Assembly (NCBI GenBank): GCA_002694985.1
Contig: NZNS01000006.1
Location: 418,663-482,662 of the forward strand
From: Parvibaculum sp.
Lineage (GTDB): Bacteria > Pseudomonadota > Alphaproteobacteria > Parvibaculales > Parvibaculaceae
Length of the DNA stretch: 64,000 nt
Direction: 5' to 3'
The position numbers were made by a program, and so were the translations under genes. This document shows positions 16,999 through 26,675 of this stretch, piece after piece. A model generated the notes under the pieces. The model was given only the letters and a program-made list of their open reading frames with translations. It was not told the DNA's origin and made no database searches. Position 1 is the first letter of the stretch; each line of letters starts with the position of its first letter.

Positions 16999-18123
16999 AC
17001 CTACATACACCAGACTGAAAAGTGGCCTCGCCTAAGCTGGGACGAGGCGGCGCTGGCCTCGAGGCTGGCAGAAGTACGCCATCGGCAAGGCCGTCTTCTT
17101 GGCCGTATGGAAGCGCTTGGCTTCGACCTCAAGCAAGAGGCAAGCCTCAGAACCCTCACTGCCGACGTCGTCAAATCCTCTGCGATTGAAGGCGAGGTTC
17201 TCGAACCCGAGGAGGTGCGATCATCCATCGCCCGCCGCCTCGGATTGGAGGTCGGCGGCTTGCCTCCGGCGAGCCGGGACGTGGAAGGCATTGTCGAAGT
17301 GATGCTGGACGCGACACAACGCTACGACGCTCCACTCACCGCTGAGCGCTTGTTCGGATGGCACGCAGCGCTGTTTCCGACCGGCCGCAGCGGCTTGAGC
17401 CGAATTACTGTCGGTGCTTGGCGAACGGAAGCCGCCGGCCCAATGCAGGTCGTCTCCGGCCCATTCGGAAAGGAGAAGGTTCATTTCGAAGCACCGGAGG
17501 CCTCAAGGCTGCCCCACGAGATGAACACTTTTCTCGACTGGTTTGAGCAGGAGACGAAAATCGACCCCGTCATCAAAGCCGGTGTCGCTCATTTCTGGTT
17601 CATCACCATCCATCCCTTCGAGGATGGCAACGGCCGAATTGCACGCGCCATTGCAGACATGACACTTGCTCGCGCCGACCAGGTTCGCGAACGCTTCTAC
17701 AGCATGTCAACTCAGATCGAAGCCGAACGAAAGGCTTACTACGATCAACTCGAACGCCAGCAAAGAGGCGATACGGATATCACCCCGTGGCTCGACTGGT
17801 TTCTCGATTGTCTCGGACGCGCGATCGAACAGGCCGACGAGATGCTTGCGGCCGTCCTCTACAAAGCGCGTGTATGGGAGCAGGCGAATCTGAAGTCGGT
17901 GAACGACCGGCAGCGCCTTGTCCTCAACCGGATGCTCGACGAATTTCGAGGACATATGAACACTTCGAAATACGCAAAGCTCGCAAAGTGCTCAACGGAC
18001 ACAGCCTTGCGCGATATCCGTGACCTGCTGGATCGCGGGTTGCTTGTCCAGAATGAAGGAGGGGGACGCAGCACCAGCTATCGACTGCCAAAAGAAGACG
18101 AGCTGAAGGCTCTGACAGAGTAA
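16996..18123 (+). CDS. Fic family protein (DUF4172 N-terminus, winged-helix C-terminus)
   Basis: A 375-aa protein likely to transfer AMP from ATP to a target hydroxyl. A DUF4172-type N-terminus (YIHQTEKWPRLSWDE) is followed by an inhibitory helix motif SSAIEGE (S61, E65, G66), marking a self-inhibited Fic. The catalytic motif HPFEDGNGRIARA begins at H206. The last about 75 residues, including TSKYAKLAKCSTDTALRDI, form a winged helix. ATG 16996 is chosen since the upstream extension would run through the operator palindromes. It may be a regulator or stress/defence effector; the target is unknown. Confidence 0.88.
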   Translation: MTYIHQTEKWPRLSWDEAALASRLAEVRHRQGRLLGRMEALGFDLKQEASLRTLTADVVKSSAIEGEVLEPEEVRSSIARRLGLEVGGLPPASRDVEGIVEVMLDATQRYDAPLTAERLFGWHAALFPTGRSGLSRITVGAWRTEAAGPMQVVSGPFGKEKVHFEAPEASRLPHEMNTFLDWFEQETKIDPVIKAGVAHFWFITIHPFEDGNGRIARAIADMTLARADQVRERFYSMSTQIEAERKAYYDQLERQQRGDTDITPWLDWFLDCLGRAIEQADEMLAAVLYKARVWEQANLKSVNDRQRLVLNRMLDEFRGHMNTSKYAKLAKCSTDTALRDIRDLLDRGLLVQNEGGGRSTSYRLPKEDELKALTE

Positions 18124-18395
18124 TAGATTGGGAAGAGAAGATTCGAACCTCCCCCATGCCGTAGGTCCTCGATACATCAATTATTCTGACACCGCCCACC
18201 AGTTGTGGGAGCTATTGTACGAGCATTTGTATGTGCATCTCGGATGGCGTCAGAAACCCTGGGACAAGCGCTCAGCGGAGCCTAGGAGAGATTGCCGCTG
18301 AGTTTGGGAGCTCGGCCACGCTTCGCGCGGCAGCAAACCTTATGGCGCACAATCCATCACGAATATGCAAGGTCGCTAGGCCGTACACGACTGCT

Positions 18396-18776
18396 CTAAG
18401 TCCCCGCACAACGCTGTATGATATTCAACATCTCGCTTCGGCTAACTGCGTTCGTGAGCCGCGCGTCCTGTAACGCGATTTGAGTGCGGCCCTTGAAGGG
18501 CATTAACGTGATCAGATAATAGTGGCGGATGCGCCCTGCTTGCAGAGCCGTCACGGCAATTTCAACTCGATTGGCCTGCGGGAATGTAGTGACTGTGTTC
18601 CGCATCTCCAGTGCCTCTTGCTTTTGGAAGCAGACGAGCACCTCGTCTAAATGCCTTTCGGAGATGACGGTCTCCTTCGGCGCGCTTCTGATCTCGTCGC
18701 TGGAAATGCCAACACAAGCGTCTAGCGGCATAAACAGAATCGCGGCAGTAACAGCACGAATACAATTGAGCGTCAT
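18396..18776 (-). CDS. Putative lipoprotein of unknown function
   Basis: A 126-aa protein with a signal sequence ending in the lipobox LDAC (MTLNCIRAVTAAILFMPLDAC), so the mature protein would start at a lipidated cysteine. The start at 18776 follows a strong GAGGAGA. The mature part (EMRNTVTTFPQANRVEIAVT...) has no recognisable family. Nothing in its position, between fic and an HNH-protein fragment, indicates its role. Confidence 0.6.
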   Translation of the reverse strand: MTLNCIRAVTAAILFMPLDACVGISSDEIRSAPKETVISERHLDEVLVCFQKQEALEMRNTVTTFPQANRVEIAVTALQAGRIRHYYLITLMPFKGRTQIALQDARLTNAVSRSEMLNIIQRCAGT

Positions 18777-18892
18777 GCTCTCCTCATTCAAAAAATCTCG
18801 GCTGTTGACTACCAGCGACGGGGCGCTCCCAAGAGAGTAACGTTCTCGTCGATGACGGCAACACCTTCAGAAAGCTCTGGGACGATGCTGTC

Positions 18893-20104
18893 GTGAACCT
18901 GGAAGAGGCAACAGGTCAGCTGCGGCAGGTGCAAACATACGGCGTCACGGCCTCGCGCTTTCTCCCCTACGCCTCAATGCTTCCGGCGTTCGCCTCCATC
19001 CGGTCCCATATCAAGAAGCTTCCCGCCGAACGGCGTCTCGGAGCGCAGCTCAAGATGCGGAAGTGGTATTGGGCGAGCGTGTTCACCAGCCGCTACTCCG
19101 GATCGGTCGAATCTACCAGCACGCGTGATTTTCTGGATCTCCGAACCTGGTTTGATGACGACGATGCCATTCCTGGCGCGGTTGCGGAATTTGAGCGCCG
19201 GTTCAAGGACATCGACTTCGCCTCCGAAGTAAAGAGCGGGTCTTCGATCTATAATGGCGTCTTCAATCTGCTCTCGATCAAGGGAGCGAAGGACTGGATA
19301 AGCGGAGAGATTCCACCGGCGGAGAAACTGGATGACCATCACATCGTTCCCGCTTCCTGGGGTCGCAAACAACTCGGCGGAAACCGCATAAATACGATAC
19401 TGAACAGAACCCCGCTTGTGTCGGAGACCAACAGACACGTCATCAGCGACCGTCTGCCTAACGAGTACCTGCCTGAACTGATGGCCAACAATGGCCGCGA
19501 CCAGGTTCTGGCCATCATGGAATCACATCTGATTTCGGGTAGAGCCGTGGATATCCTGATGCGGGAAGACTTCGGACCGGACGACTTTGAGGAGTTCATC
19601 GCCGAGCGGCGTCATACGATCTTGTCTGCGATAGAAGATCTCCTGATCAAGGAACGACTTGATCTTCCGCCAAATCTGCGGGCACTCGACGCGCGGATCG
19701 AAGGCACCGAACTTTCCCTGCGAAAGCGTGTCGAAGACACTCTTCAGGGCGACGCATCGGCTATCCCGCAGCACATATCCGACAAGGTCGAGGAGCGTAT
19801 CCAGAAGGCGACACGACGGCAGGCCTCGTCCGGCGACGAAGACTTCTCGCTCCTGAGCAAGAAACTTGAATATTTCGACCTGAGAGAGCTTCAGGACCTC
19901 ATACAAAACAAGACGCTCTGGCCGAGCTTCGCCGGTGCCTTCGGTTCCAAGGAGGCTCTGGCTACAAAATTTGGCCAGCTCGCCGAGCTCCGCAATGGTA
20001 TCCGCCACAGCCGTAGCGTCAGCCAGATCGCCTTGAAAGAAGGCGAAGCTGCCGCACTGTGGTTCGAGGGCTGCCTGAAGAGCAGGTCAACGGAAACTGC
20101 CTGA
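18893..20104 (+). CDS. HNH-nuclease and HEPN-like protein, N-terminally truncated (GmrSD-like)
   Basis: A 403-aa frame. Residues 55-185 resemble the C-terminal nuclease part of GmrSD/DUF262 proteins: KWYWASVFTSRYSG, then DDHHIVPASWG (H149, H150) and NRINTILNRTPL, an HNH (DUF1524-like) core. The C-terminal about 60 residues carry ELRNGIRHSRSV with an R-x4-H motif (R367-H372), typical of HEPN RNases. Coding similarity continues upstream of the GTG 18893 (LVDDGNTFRKLWDDA) until a stop near 18810, with no ATG and no DUF262 domain. It probably lost its NTP-sensing N-terminus. It may still encode a nuclease. Confidence 0.6.
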   Translation: MNLEEATGQLRQVQTYGVTASRFLPYASMLPAFASIRSHIKKLPAERRLGAQLKMRKWYWASVFTSRYSGSVESTSTRDFLDLRTWFDDDDAIPGAVAEFERRFKDIDFASEVKSGSSIYNGVFNLLSIKGAKDWISGEIPPAEKLDDHHIVPASWGRKQLGGNRINTILNRTPLVSETNRHVISDRLPNEYLPELMANNGRDQVLAIMESHLISGRAVDILMREDFGPDDFEEFIAERRHTILSAIEDLLIKERLDLPPNLRALDARIEGTELSLRKRVEDTLQGDASAIPQHISDKVEERIQKATRRQASSGDEDFSLLSKKLEYFDLRELQDLIQNKTLWPSFAGAFGSKEALATKFGQLAELRNGIRHSRSVSQIALKEGEAAALWFEGCLKSRSTETA

Positions 20105-20212
20105 CCACTCCGCGCAGGAAAAGGCGGGCCGCCGGGATAAATAGCTGTCTTTTCAGGACAAAAGCGGCTCTTTAGGATGCCGGCGTTCAGTAATTCAGAG
20201 GAGAGATAGCGC

Positions 20213-21748
20213 GTGCTGACGGGTGAGCTCAGGAGCAAGATCGACAATGTCTGGAACGCCTTCTGGAGTGGCGGCATCGCCAATCCGATCGAGGTAATCG
20301 AGCAGATCACCTATCTCCTGTTCATACGCGGGCTCGACGATGTGCAGACCCTTGCGGAGGCCAGAGCCAACCAGTTCGGCAAGCCGCTGGAACGGACGAT
20401 CTTCCCGAAGGGCAAGGACCCGCGCGGGCGGCCATACCGGGACCTGCGCTGGTCCATCTTCAAGGACCGTAATCCGCCCGAGATGTATGAGATCGTCGCG
20501 GAGCATGTATTCCCCTTTCTGCGAGAGATGGCGGAAGACGGCACGGCTCACGCCGAACACATGAAATCGGCTCGCTTCACCATCCCTACCCCGGCGCTAC
20601 TCGGGCGGGTCGTGGACCTGTTGAGCGACATCCCGATGAATGACCGCGACACGAAGGGCGACCTTTACGAATACATGCTGGCGAAGATCGCCTCCGCCGG
20701 ACAGAACGGCCAGTTCCGCACTCCGCGACACATCATCCGCCTGATGGTGGAGCTGATGGCGCCAACGCCGAAGGACATCATCTGCGACCCGGCGGTCGGC
20801 ACGGCAGGTTTCCTGGTCGCCGCTGGCGAGTATCTGCGGGATCATCATCCTGGCCTCTTCCGCGACAAGAAGAGCCGCGATCATTTCCACAATGGCATGT
20901 TCCACGGCTTCGACTTCGACAGCACCATGCTGCGCATCGGCTCCATGAACATGCAGCTTCACGGGATCGAGGCCGCCGACATTCGCTACAAGGACTCGCT
21001 GTCCGAAGAGCATGGCGGCGATGCCGATGCCTATAGCCTCATTCTCGCCAACCCGCCTTTCGCCGGCTCGCTGGATTATGAAAGCACGGCGAAGGACCTG
21101 CAGAAGATCGTCAAGACGAAGAAGACCGAGCTTCTCTTTCTCGCTCTTTTCCTGCGTCTGCTTAAGCCGGGCGGCCGCGCCGCCGTCATCGTGCCGGATG
21201 GCGTGCTCTTCGGCTCATCAAAGGCGCATAAGGAACTGCGCAAGCTCCTGGTGGAGGACCACAAGCTCGATGCCGTCATCAAGCTCCCCTCCGGTGTCTT
21301 CAAGCCTTATGCGGGCGTCTCCACGGCCATTCTCTGCTTCACCAAGACGAATTCCGGCGGCACGGATCATGTCTGGTTCTATGAAGTGAAAGCGGATGGA
21401 CTCAGCCTAGACGACAAACGGCAGAAGCTGCTTGAGGATGGGAAACTCGGACCGGTGCCGGAAACGCCGCTGAGCGCAGAGGAGCATGAAAAGAACAATC
21501 TGCCGGATGTGCTCACTCGCTGGGCAGAACGCAATGACGCAGAGCTGAAGCGGCCGCCCACCGCGCAGAGCTTCTGCGTGCTGAAGGCGGAAATCGCCGC
21601 AGCGGATTACGACCTCTCGCTCAACCGCTACAAGGAGGTCGAGCATGAGGCGGAGGACCACCGTCCGCCAAAGAAAATCATCTCGGAACTGAAGAAGCTG
21701 GAAGCCGATATCACCAAGGGCCTGGAAGAGCTGGAGGCGATGCTTTGA
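20213..21748 (+). CDS. hsdM: Type I restriction-modification system, methyltransferase subunit HsdM
   Basis: A 511-aa N6-adenine methyltransferase. An N-terminal helical domain (HsdM_N, about residues 5-120) precedes the SAM-binding motif DPAVGTAGFLVAA and the catalytic motif LILANPPF. The C-terminus is a coiled coil (SELKKLEADITKGLEELEAML) that contacts HsdS. The start is GTG 20213 after GAGGAGAGAT. It heads the operon hsdM-hsdS-hsdR; hsdS begins within its last codons. Confidence 0.95.
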   Translation: MLTGELRSKIDNVWNAFWSGGIANPIEVIEQITYLLFIRGLDDVQTLAEARANQFGKPLERTIFPKGKDPRGRPYRDLRWSIFKDRNPPEMYEIVAEHVFPFLREMAEDGTAHAEHMKSARFTIPTPALLGRVVDLLSDIPMNDRDTKGDLYEYMLAKIASAGQNGQFRTPRHIIRLMVELMAPTPKDIICDPAVGTAGFLVAAGEYLRDHHPGLFRDKKSRDHFHNGMFHGFDFDSTMLRIGSMNMQLHGIEAADIRYKDSLSEEHGGDADAYSLILANPPFAGSLDYESTAKDLQKIVKTKKTELLFLALFLRLLKPGGRAAVIVPDGVLFGSSKAHKELRKLLVEDHKLDAVIKLPSGVFKPYAGVSTAILCFTKTNSGGTDHVWFYEVKADGLSLDDKRQKLLEDGKLGPVPETPLSAEEHEKNNLPDVLTRWAERNDAELKRPPTAQSFCVLKAEIAAADYDLSLNRYKEVEHEAEDHRPPKKIISELKKLEADITKGLEELEAML

Positions 21749-22923
21749 GCTGGCAGACAGTGAGGCTCGGAGACATCTGCGAGATAGTTTCCGGAGCTAC
21801 ACCGAAAACGTCTAGGAAAGAATATTGGGACGGCGATATCCTGTGGGCTACGCCTGCGGATCTTTCAAAGCTCGACAACGCATACATTTCGGTCACACCG
21901 CGCCGAATAACGGACGCGGGATTGAAGAGTTGCGCCGCAAGTGTCCTCCCGGAACACTCCGTGTTGTTGAGCTCTCGCGCTCCCATCGGACATGTTGCAA
22001 TCAACACCGTTCCCATGGCGACCAATCAAGGTTTCAAAAGCCTTGTTCCGAACAAGAAGATTGCCGACGCCAAGTTTCTCTACCATTGGCTAGTAGCGAA
22101 CCGCTCTCGAATCCAGAGCTTGGGAAATGGCGCGACCTTCAAGGAAATTTCCAAGAGCATAGTCTCTAGCATCGAGATTTTCCTTCCCCCGCTCGAAGAG
22201 CAGCGGCGGATTGCGGCGATACTCGACAAGGCCGACGCGCTCCGTCAGAAGCGCAAACAGGCCATCGCGCTTCTCGACAGTCTGACCCAATCCATCTTTT
22301 TAGAGATGTTCGGCGACCCTTTTTCTGACAAGCAGAGGAACGATCAGAAGAGGGTGGATTTCGCTGAAGTAACAACGCGAATTACATACGGCTTCACACA
22401 GCCGATGTCACACCTTGAATCAGGCATCCCAATTATCACGGCCAAAAATGTCCGAAACGGACACATCGACTATGGCAACGTCCACTATACTAGCCGGTCT
22501 GAATTCGACCGCCTTACGGCGAAATCCAAACCGGAACAAGGAGACCTACTCATCACCAAAGACGGAGCTATCGGCAGGAGTGCGCTTGTTGAAGGCGATG
22601 CGAAATTTTGCATCAATCAATCTGTGTGCCTCGTAAAACCCCGACACGACTTAATTGCCGGGCAATACCTCCTTCACTACCTGTTATCTGGGACCGTGCA
22701 ATCTAGAATTGAAGCTATGAAGAAGGGAAATGCTATACCTCATCTTCAAATCACTGAGTTAGCAAAGTTTCCGATATTCATCCCCAACAAAAGACTTCAA
22801 ACTAAATTCGCGGATAAGGTCGAAAGGATTGGGCGCGTCAGGGCTGCGGGGCAGGTAACGATTGCCAAAGCTACTGATCTCTTCTCCTCTCTCCAGCACC
22901 GCGCATTCTCCGGTCAGCTCTAG
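21745..22923 (+). CDS. hsdS: Type I restriction-modification system, specificity subunit HsdS
   Basis: A 392-aa protein with two target-recognition domains. TRD1 (about residues 1-150) opens WQTVRLGDICEIVSGATPKT. The first conserved helix (PLEEQRRIAAILDKADALRQKRKQAI) is followed by TRD2 from about residue 200. TRD2 is less GC-rich than hsdM and hsdR and ends with a second spacer helix. The two TRDs set a bipartite recognition sequence that cannot be predicted here. TTG 21745 overlaps the hsdM stop. Confidence 0.93.
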   Translation: MSWQTVRLGDICEIVSGATPKTSRKEYWDGDILWATPADLSKLDNAYISVTPRRITDAGLKSCAASVLPEHSVLLSSRAPIGHVAINTVPMATNQGFKSLVPNKKIADAKFLYHWLVANRSRIQSLGNGATFKEISKSIVSSIEIFLPPLEEQRRIAAILDKADALRQKRKQAIALLDSLTQSIFLEMFGDPFSDKQRNDQKRVDFAEVTTRITYGFTQPMSHLESGIPIITAKNVRNGHIDYGNVHYTSRSEFDRLTAKSKPEQGDLLITKDGAIGRSALVEGDAKFCINQSVCLVKPRHDLIAGQYLLHYLLSGTVQSRIEAMKKGNAIPHLQITELAKFPIFIPNKRLQTKFADKVERIGRVRAAGQVTIAKATDLFSSLQHRAFSGQL

Positions 22924-22932
22924 GAGCGCTGA

Positions 22933-25900
22933 ATGTCCAACTTCGCCTTTCTCGCGGATGAATTTGCCGAAGTTCATGCTTCCGCGCTGAGGGCGGAGAC
23001 GCTGGCGAATGGCGACCCGCGGGCAAGCGCATTCTACTCACGGCGGACGCTGGAAATCGTCGTTAAATGGGCCTTCAAGCACGATTCGTCTTTGCGCTTT
23101 CCCTATCAGGACAATCTCTCGGCACTGATCCACGAACCGAGCTTCCGGGAGGCAGCAGGTGAAGCCATCTTCGCCAAGGCGCGGCTGATCGTCAAGATTG
23201 GTAATCGCGCCGTGCACGAAGAGCGTGACACGCCGCAGCGGGATGCGCTGCAGGCTGTCCGCGACCTCTTTCACGTCTGCTACTGGCTCTCACGCACCTA
23301 TGCGCGTAAGGCGCCTCCCGACGGCAGCCTGACCTTCGACGAGAAGCACCTCTCCCGCAAAGACGACATTATCCGCCAGAGCTATCTTCGCCTGCAGCAA
23401 ATGCAGCAAGAGATGGAGGCGAAGGACGAGAATCTGACACGTCTTCTCCGCGACAAGAGCCAGCTCGACGAGGAACTGGCCTCTCTTCGCCGCGAGGTCG
23501 CCGAGGCGCGGCGGCAGAACGAGGCGCGCGGACGGGACGACCACGATTACTCCGAGGCCGAGACACGCGACTATTTCATTGACGTGCTGCTGCGCGAGGC
23601 TGGCTGGACGCTGGACGGGCCGAAGGATCTCGAATTCGAGGTCGACGGCATGCCGAACAATGCCGGCAAGGGCTATGTGGACTATGTGCTCTGGGGCGAT
23701 GATGGCAAGCCGCTGGGGCTCGTCGAGGCGAAGCGCACGAGGCGCGACAGCCGCGCAGGCCAGCAGCAGGCAAAGCTCTATGCCGACTGCCTGGAGCGGA
23801 TGACCGGGCAGCGGCCTGTCATCTTCTGCACCAATGGCTATGAGCACTGGATATGGGATGACCGCATGTATCCGCCGCGCGCGGTGCAGGGTTTTCTCAA
23901 GAAGGACGAGCTGCAGCTTCTGATCCAGCGCCGCACCGACCGGCGGCCGCTTGTCGGCGCACCTGTCAACAAGGACATTGCCGGCCGCTACTACCAGACC
24001 CGCGCCATCACCAGCATTGCCAGGAGTTTCGAGGCCGAGAACCAGCGCAAGGCTCTGCTCGTCATGGCGACAGGCTCCGGCAAGACGCGGACCGTGATCG
24101 CGCTGGTGGACCTGTTGATGCGCTGCAACTGGGTGAAGCGGGTGCTCTTTCTCGCCGACCGCGTGGCGCTCGTCAATCAGGCTGTGGGCGCCTTCAAGGC
24201 GCATTTGCCAGATGCTGCGCCGGTGAACCTTGTGACCGAGCGGACAGCGCAAGGCCGCGTCTTTGTTTCGACCTATCCCACCATGATGGGCCTGATCGAC
24301 CAGAAACGCGACGAAGGACGGCTCTTCGGTCCGGGGCATTTCGACCTCGTCATCATCGACGAGGCGCACCGCTCCGTCTATGAGCGCTACGGCGCGATCT
24401 TCGACTATTTCGACAGTCTGCTGGTGGGGCTCACTGCCACGCCAAAGGACGAGGTCTCACGCAACACCTACGAGCTCTTCGACCTCGAACAAGGCGTGCC
24501 GACAGACGCCTACCCGCTCGACAAGGCCGTGGCCGACGAATACCTGGTGCCGCCGATAGCCAAGTCCGTTCCGCTCAAATTTCCGCGCGAGGGCATCAAG
24601 TATGACGACCTGAGCGACGAGGAAAAAGACCAGTGGGACATGCTGGAATGGGATGAGGAAGCCCCCCCGGAGTCGGTCGACCCCGCCGCAATCAACCAAT
24701 GGCTCTTCAACACCGATACGGTAGACAAGGTTCTCGCGCATGTGATGACAAACGGCCTCAAGGTCGCGGGCGGCGACCGGCTCGGAAAGACGATCCTCTT
24801 CGCGAAGAACCAGCGTCATGCGGAATTCATCGAGCAGCGCTTCAACGTCAATTACCCGCATCTCGCGGGGCACTTCGCGCGCATCATCACCCACAAGACC
24901 GAGTACGCGCAGAGCTTGATCGACGATTTTTCGACGAAGGACAAGGCCCCGCATATCGCCATCACCGTCGACATGCTGGATACCGGCATCGACGTTCCGG
25001 AGGTGGTTAACCTCGTCCTGTTCAAGCTGGTGCGCTCAAAAACCAAATTCTGGCAGATGCTCGGGCGAGGTACGCGGCTTTGTGAAGACCTCTTCGGTCC
25101 CGGTTTGGACAAGGAGTGCTTTTACGTCTTCGACTTCTGTCAGAATCTCGAGTTCTTCAGCGAGGATATTCCGAGCACCGAGGTCTCAGCAGGCCGCTCG
25201 CTCAATGAAAGGCTCTTTGCTCTTCGCTTCGACCTCGTTCGCGCGGTCGACGATCAAGCAGATATAGACGTCGCGACCGGCTTCAACGAAGAGAGCGAAG
25301 ACTATGCGGGCGAAGACGAGCCTCCAGCCTTGCGGGTGGTGCGGGACGAAGCCTTGCAGGTCCTTCGGGACTATGTGATGGCTATGAACCTCGACAATTT
25401 CGTCGTTCGCCAGAACCGCCGCGTCGTCGAGAAATATCAGAGGCCGGAAAGCTGGCAGACGCTCAGCGATGTCAAGCGGGACGAGCTGCTGGAAAACGTG
25501 GCGCCGCTCCCCTCCGGCGTGAAAGGGGACAGCGAAGACGCAAAGCGCTTCGACGTTCTGATGTTCAGCCTTGAGCTGGCTCTTCTCAAGGGTGGCAGAG
25601 CCTTCATCAATCTCCAAAAAAAGCTGGTGGAGATCGCCGCGGCGCTGGAAGAGCAGGCAGCAATTCCTGTGGTTGCAGCGCAGATGGAGCTTATTCAGGA
25701 GATCCAGTCAGATGACTGGTGGGAGGGCATCACCGTTCCCCTCCTCGATCTTGCCAGGAAAAGGCTTCGCCTGCTCGTTCAGCATGTCGAGAAGAGCCAG
25801 CGCGCCATCGTCTACACCAACTTCGAAGACCAGCTTGGCGACGGAGTGGACATTGCGTTGCCGCAGGTTGGCGAGGTCGACTACGCGCGCTTCAGGAGAA

Positions 25901-26349
25901 AGGCTCGCCACTTCCTGCTCGAACATATGGACAATATCGCGCTCCAGAAGCTGCGCCACGGCAAGCCGCTGACCCCGACCGACATCGAGCAGCTGCAAGC
26001 CATGCTTGTCTCGGAAGGTGTCGGGACCGATGCGGAGCTTGAAAAGGCCATCGAGCTGAACGAAGGACTGGGCCGCTTCATCCGTTCCCTGGTAGGCCTG
26101 GACAGATCTGCTGTGTCGGAAGCCTTCAGCGCGTTCGTCGCCGAGACCACCGCCACCGCCGCTCAGATCGAGTTCATCGACATGATTGTCGAGCACCTGA
26201 CGGAAAAAGGAACGATGGATCCAGGTCTTCTCTATGAAAGTCCCTTCACCGACGTAGCTCCCACCGGACCGGAGAAGGTGTTCGACCTGCAGCGAACAAA
26301 CCAGCTCATCAAGGCGATTGAACAGTTCAATGAGAGTGCGGCTGGTTAA
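22933..26349 (+). CDS. hsdR: Type I restriction enzyme, HsdR subunit (EcoEI-like)
   Basis: A 1138-aa motor and nuclease subunit. An N-terminal DUF4145-like domain (residues 1-120) and a coiled coil (about 150-200) precede the PD-(D/E)xK nuclease core (DYVLWGDDGKPLGLVEAKR, about 250-275). SF2 helicase motifs follow: MATGSGKTRTVIAL (Walker A, about residue 378), VIIDEAHRS, and the downstream motif VDMLDTGIDVPEVVNLVLF. The C-terminal end is IEQFNESAAG. It starts 9 bases after hsdS. Its last 45 bp recur, diverged, beyond the CRISPR array. Confidence 0.95.
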   Translation: MSNFAFLADEFAEVHASALRAETLANGDPRASAFYSRRTLEIVVKWAFKHDSSLRFPYQDNLSALIHEPSFREAAGEAIFAKARLIVKIGNRAVHEERDTPQRDALQAVRDLFHVCYWLSRTYARKAPPDGSLTFDEKHLSRKDDIIRQSYLRLQQMQQEMEAKDENLTRLLRDKSQLDEELASLRREVAEARRQNEARGRDDHDYSEAETRDYFIDVLLREAGWTLDGPKDLEFEVDGMPNNAGKGYVDYVLWGDDGKPLGLVEAKRTRRDSRAGQQQAKLYADCLERMTGQRPVIFCTNGYEHWIWDDRMYPPRAVQGFLKKDELQLLIQRRTDRRPLVGAPVNKDIAGRYYQTRAITSIARSFEAENQRKALLVMATGSGKTRTVIALVDLLMRCNWVKRVLFLADRVALVNQAVGAFKAHLPDAAPVNLVTERTAQGRVFVSTYPTMMGLIDQKRDEGRLFGPGHFDLVIIDEAHRSVYERYGAIFDYFDSLLVGLTATPKDEVSRNTYELFDLEQGVPTDAYPLDKAVADEYLVPPIAKSVPLKFPREGIKYDDLSDEEKDQWDMLEWDEEAPPESVDPAAINQWLFNTDTVDKVLAHVMTNGLKVAGGDRLGKTILFAKNQRHAEFIEQRFNVNYPHLAGHFARIITHKTEYAQSLIDDFSTKDKAPHIAITVDMLDTGIDVPEVVNLVLFKLVRSKTKFWQMLGRGTRLCEDLFGPGLDKECFYVFDFCQNLEFFSEDIPSTEVSAGRSLNERLFALRFDLVRAVDDQADIDVATGFNEESEDYAGEDEPPALRVVRDEALQVLRDYVMAMNLDNFVVRQNRRVVEKYQRPESWQTLSDVKRDELLENVAPLPSGVKGDSEDAKRFDVLMFSLELALLKGGRAFINLQKKLVEIAAALEEQAAIPVVAAQMELIQEIQSDDWWEGITVPLLDLARKRLRLLVQHVEKSQRAIVYTNFEDQLGDGVDIALPQVGEVDYARFRRKARHFLLEHMDNIALQKLRHGKPLTPTDIEQLQAMLVSEGVGTDAELEKAIELNEGLGRFIRSLVGLDRSAVSEAFSAFVAETTATAAQIEFIDMIVEHLTEKGTMDPGLLYESPFTDVAPTGPEKVFDLQRTNQLIKAIEQFNESAAG
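26305..26349 (+). repeat. hsdR 3'-end repeat, left copy
   Basis: The final 45 bp of hsdR, encoding LIKAIEQFNESAAG and stop. They match 32641-32685 at 39 of 45 positions. Confidence 0.85.
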
Positions 26350-26407
26350 TTGGCTTTGGTAGACGGTATCGTTCGTGAACACAGAAAACCTTAGCAATGT
26401 TTAGCGA

Positions 26408-26608
26408 TCAAAACTCGAAGCCTTGCTTCCCCCATTGAGTTGCGCAGTACTGCGGGGCTTCCTCAAGTTCGGTCAAGCTCTTGAAATCCGCAAAAGTGGA
26501 AGTCCTAGAAGAAACCACCTCTATAGACCCGGATGGCTCGAATTTTCCGGCTCCTACTAGGCTACCCTTATACTCTAGGGCTGCGCCTCGCTGAGGCGAT
26601 CTCGCCAT
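26408..26608 (-). CDS. Doubtful small hypothetical protein
   Basis: A 66-codon minus-strand frame (MARSPQRGAALEYKGSLVGA at the start, ending GKQGFEF) just downstream of the tracrRNA terminator. Its amino-acid composition is plausible. A segment (KFEPSGSIEV) resembles a translated stretch of the 14.4-kb repeat, so it may be the end of a decayed gene family. No ribosome-binding site is clear. Confidence 0.22.
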   Translation of the reverse strand: MARSPQRGAALEYKGSLVGAGKFEPSGSIEVVSSRTSTFADFKSLTELEEAPQYCATQWGKQGFEF

Positions 26609-26645
26609 CCGAACTCTTGGCAAGCCAAAGACCAGCGTCCGCCAA

Positions 26646-26675
26646 AGCAAAAGGGAGAGCCGCGGCTCACCCTTT
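26646..26675 (-). terminator. Rho-independent terminator of tracrRNA
   Basis: Read on the minus strand, AAAGGG-T-GAGCC-GC-GGCTC-T-CCCTTTT is an 11-bp interrupted stem followed by TTTTGCTTT. It lies about 55 bases past the end of the anti-repeat, where type II-C tracrRNAs end. Confidence 0.75.
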
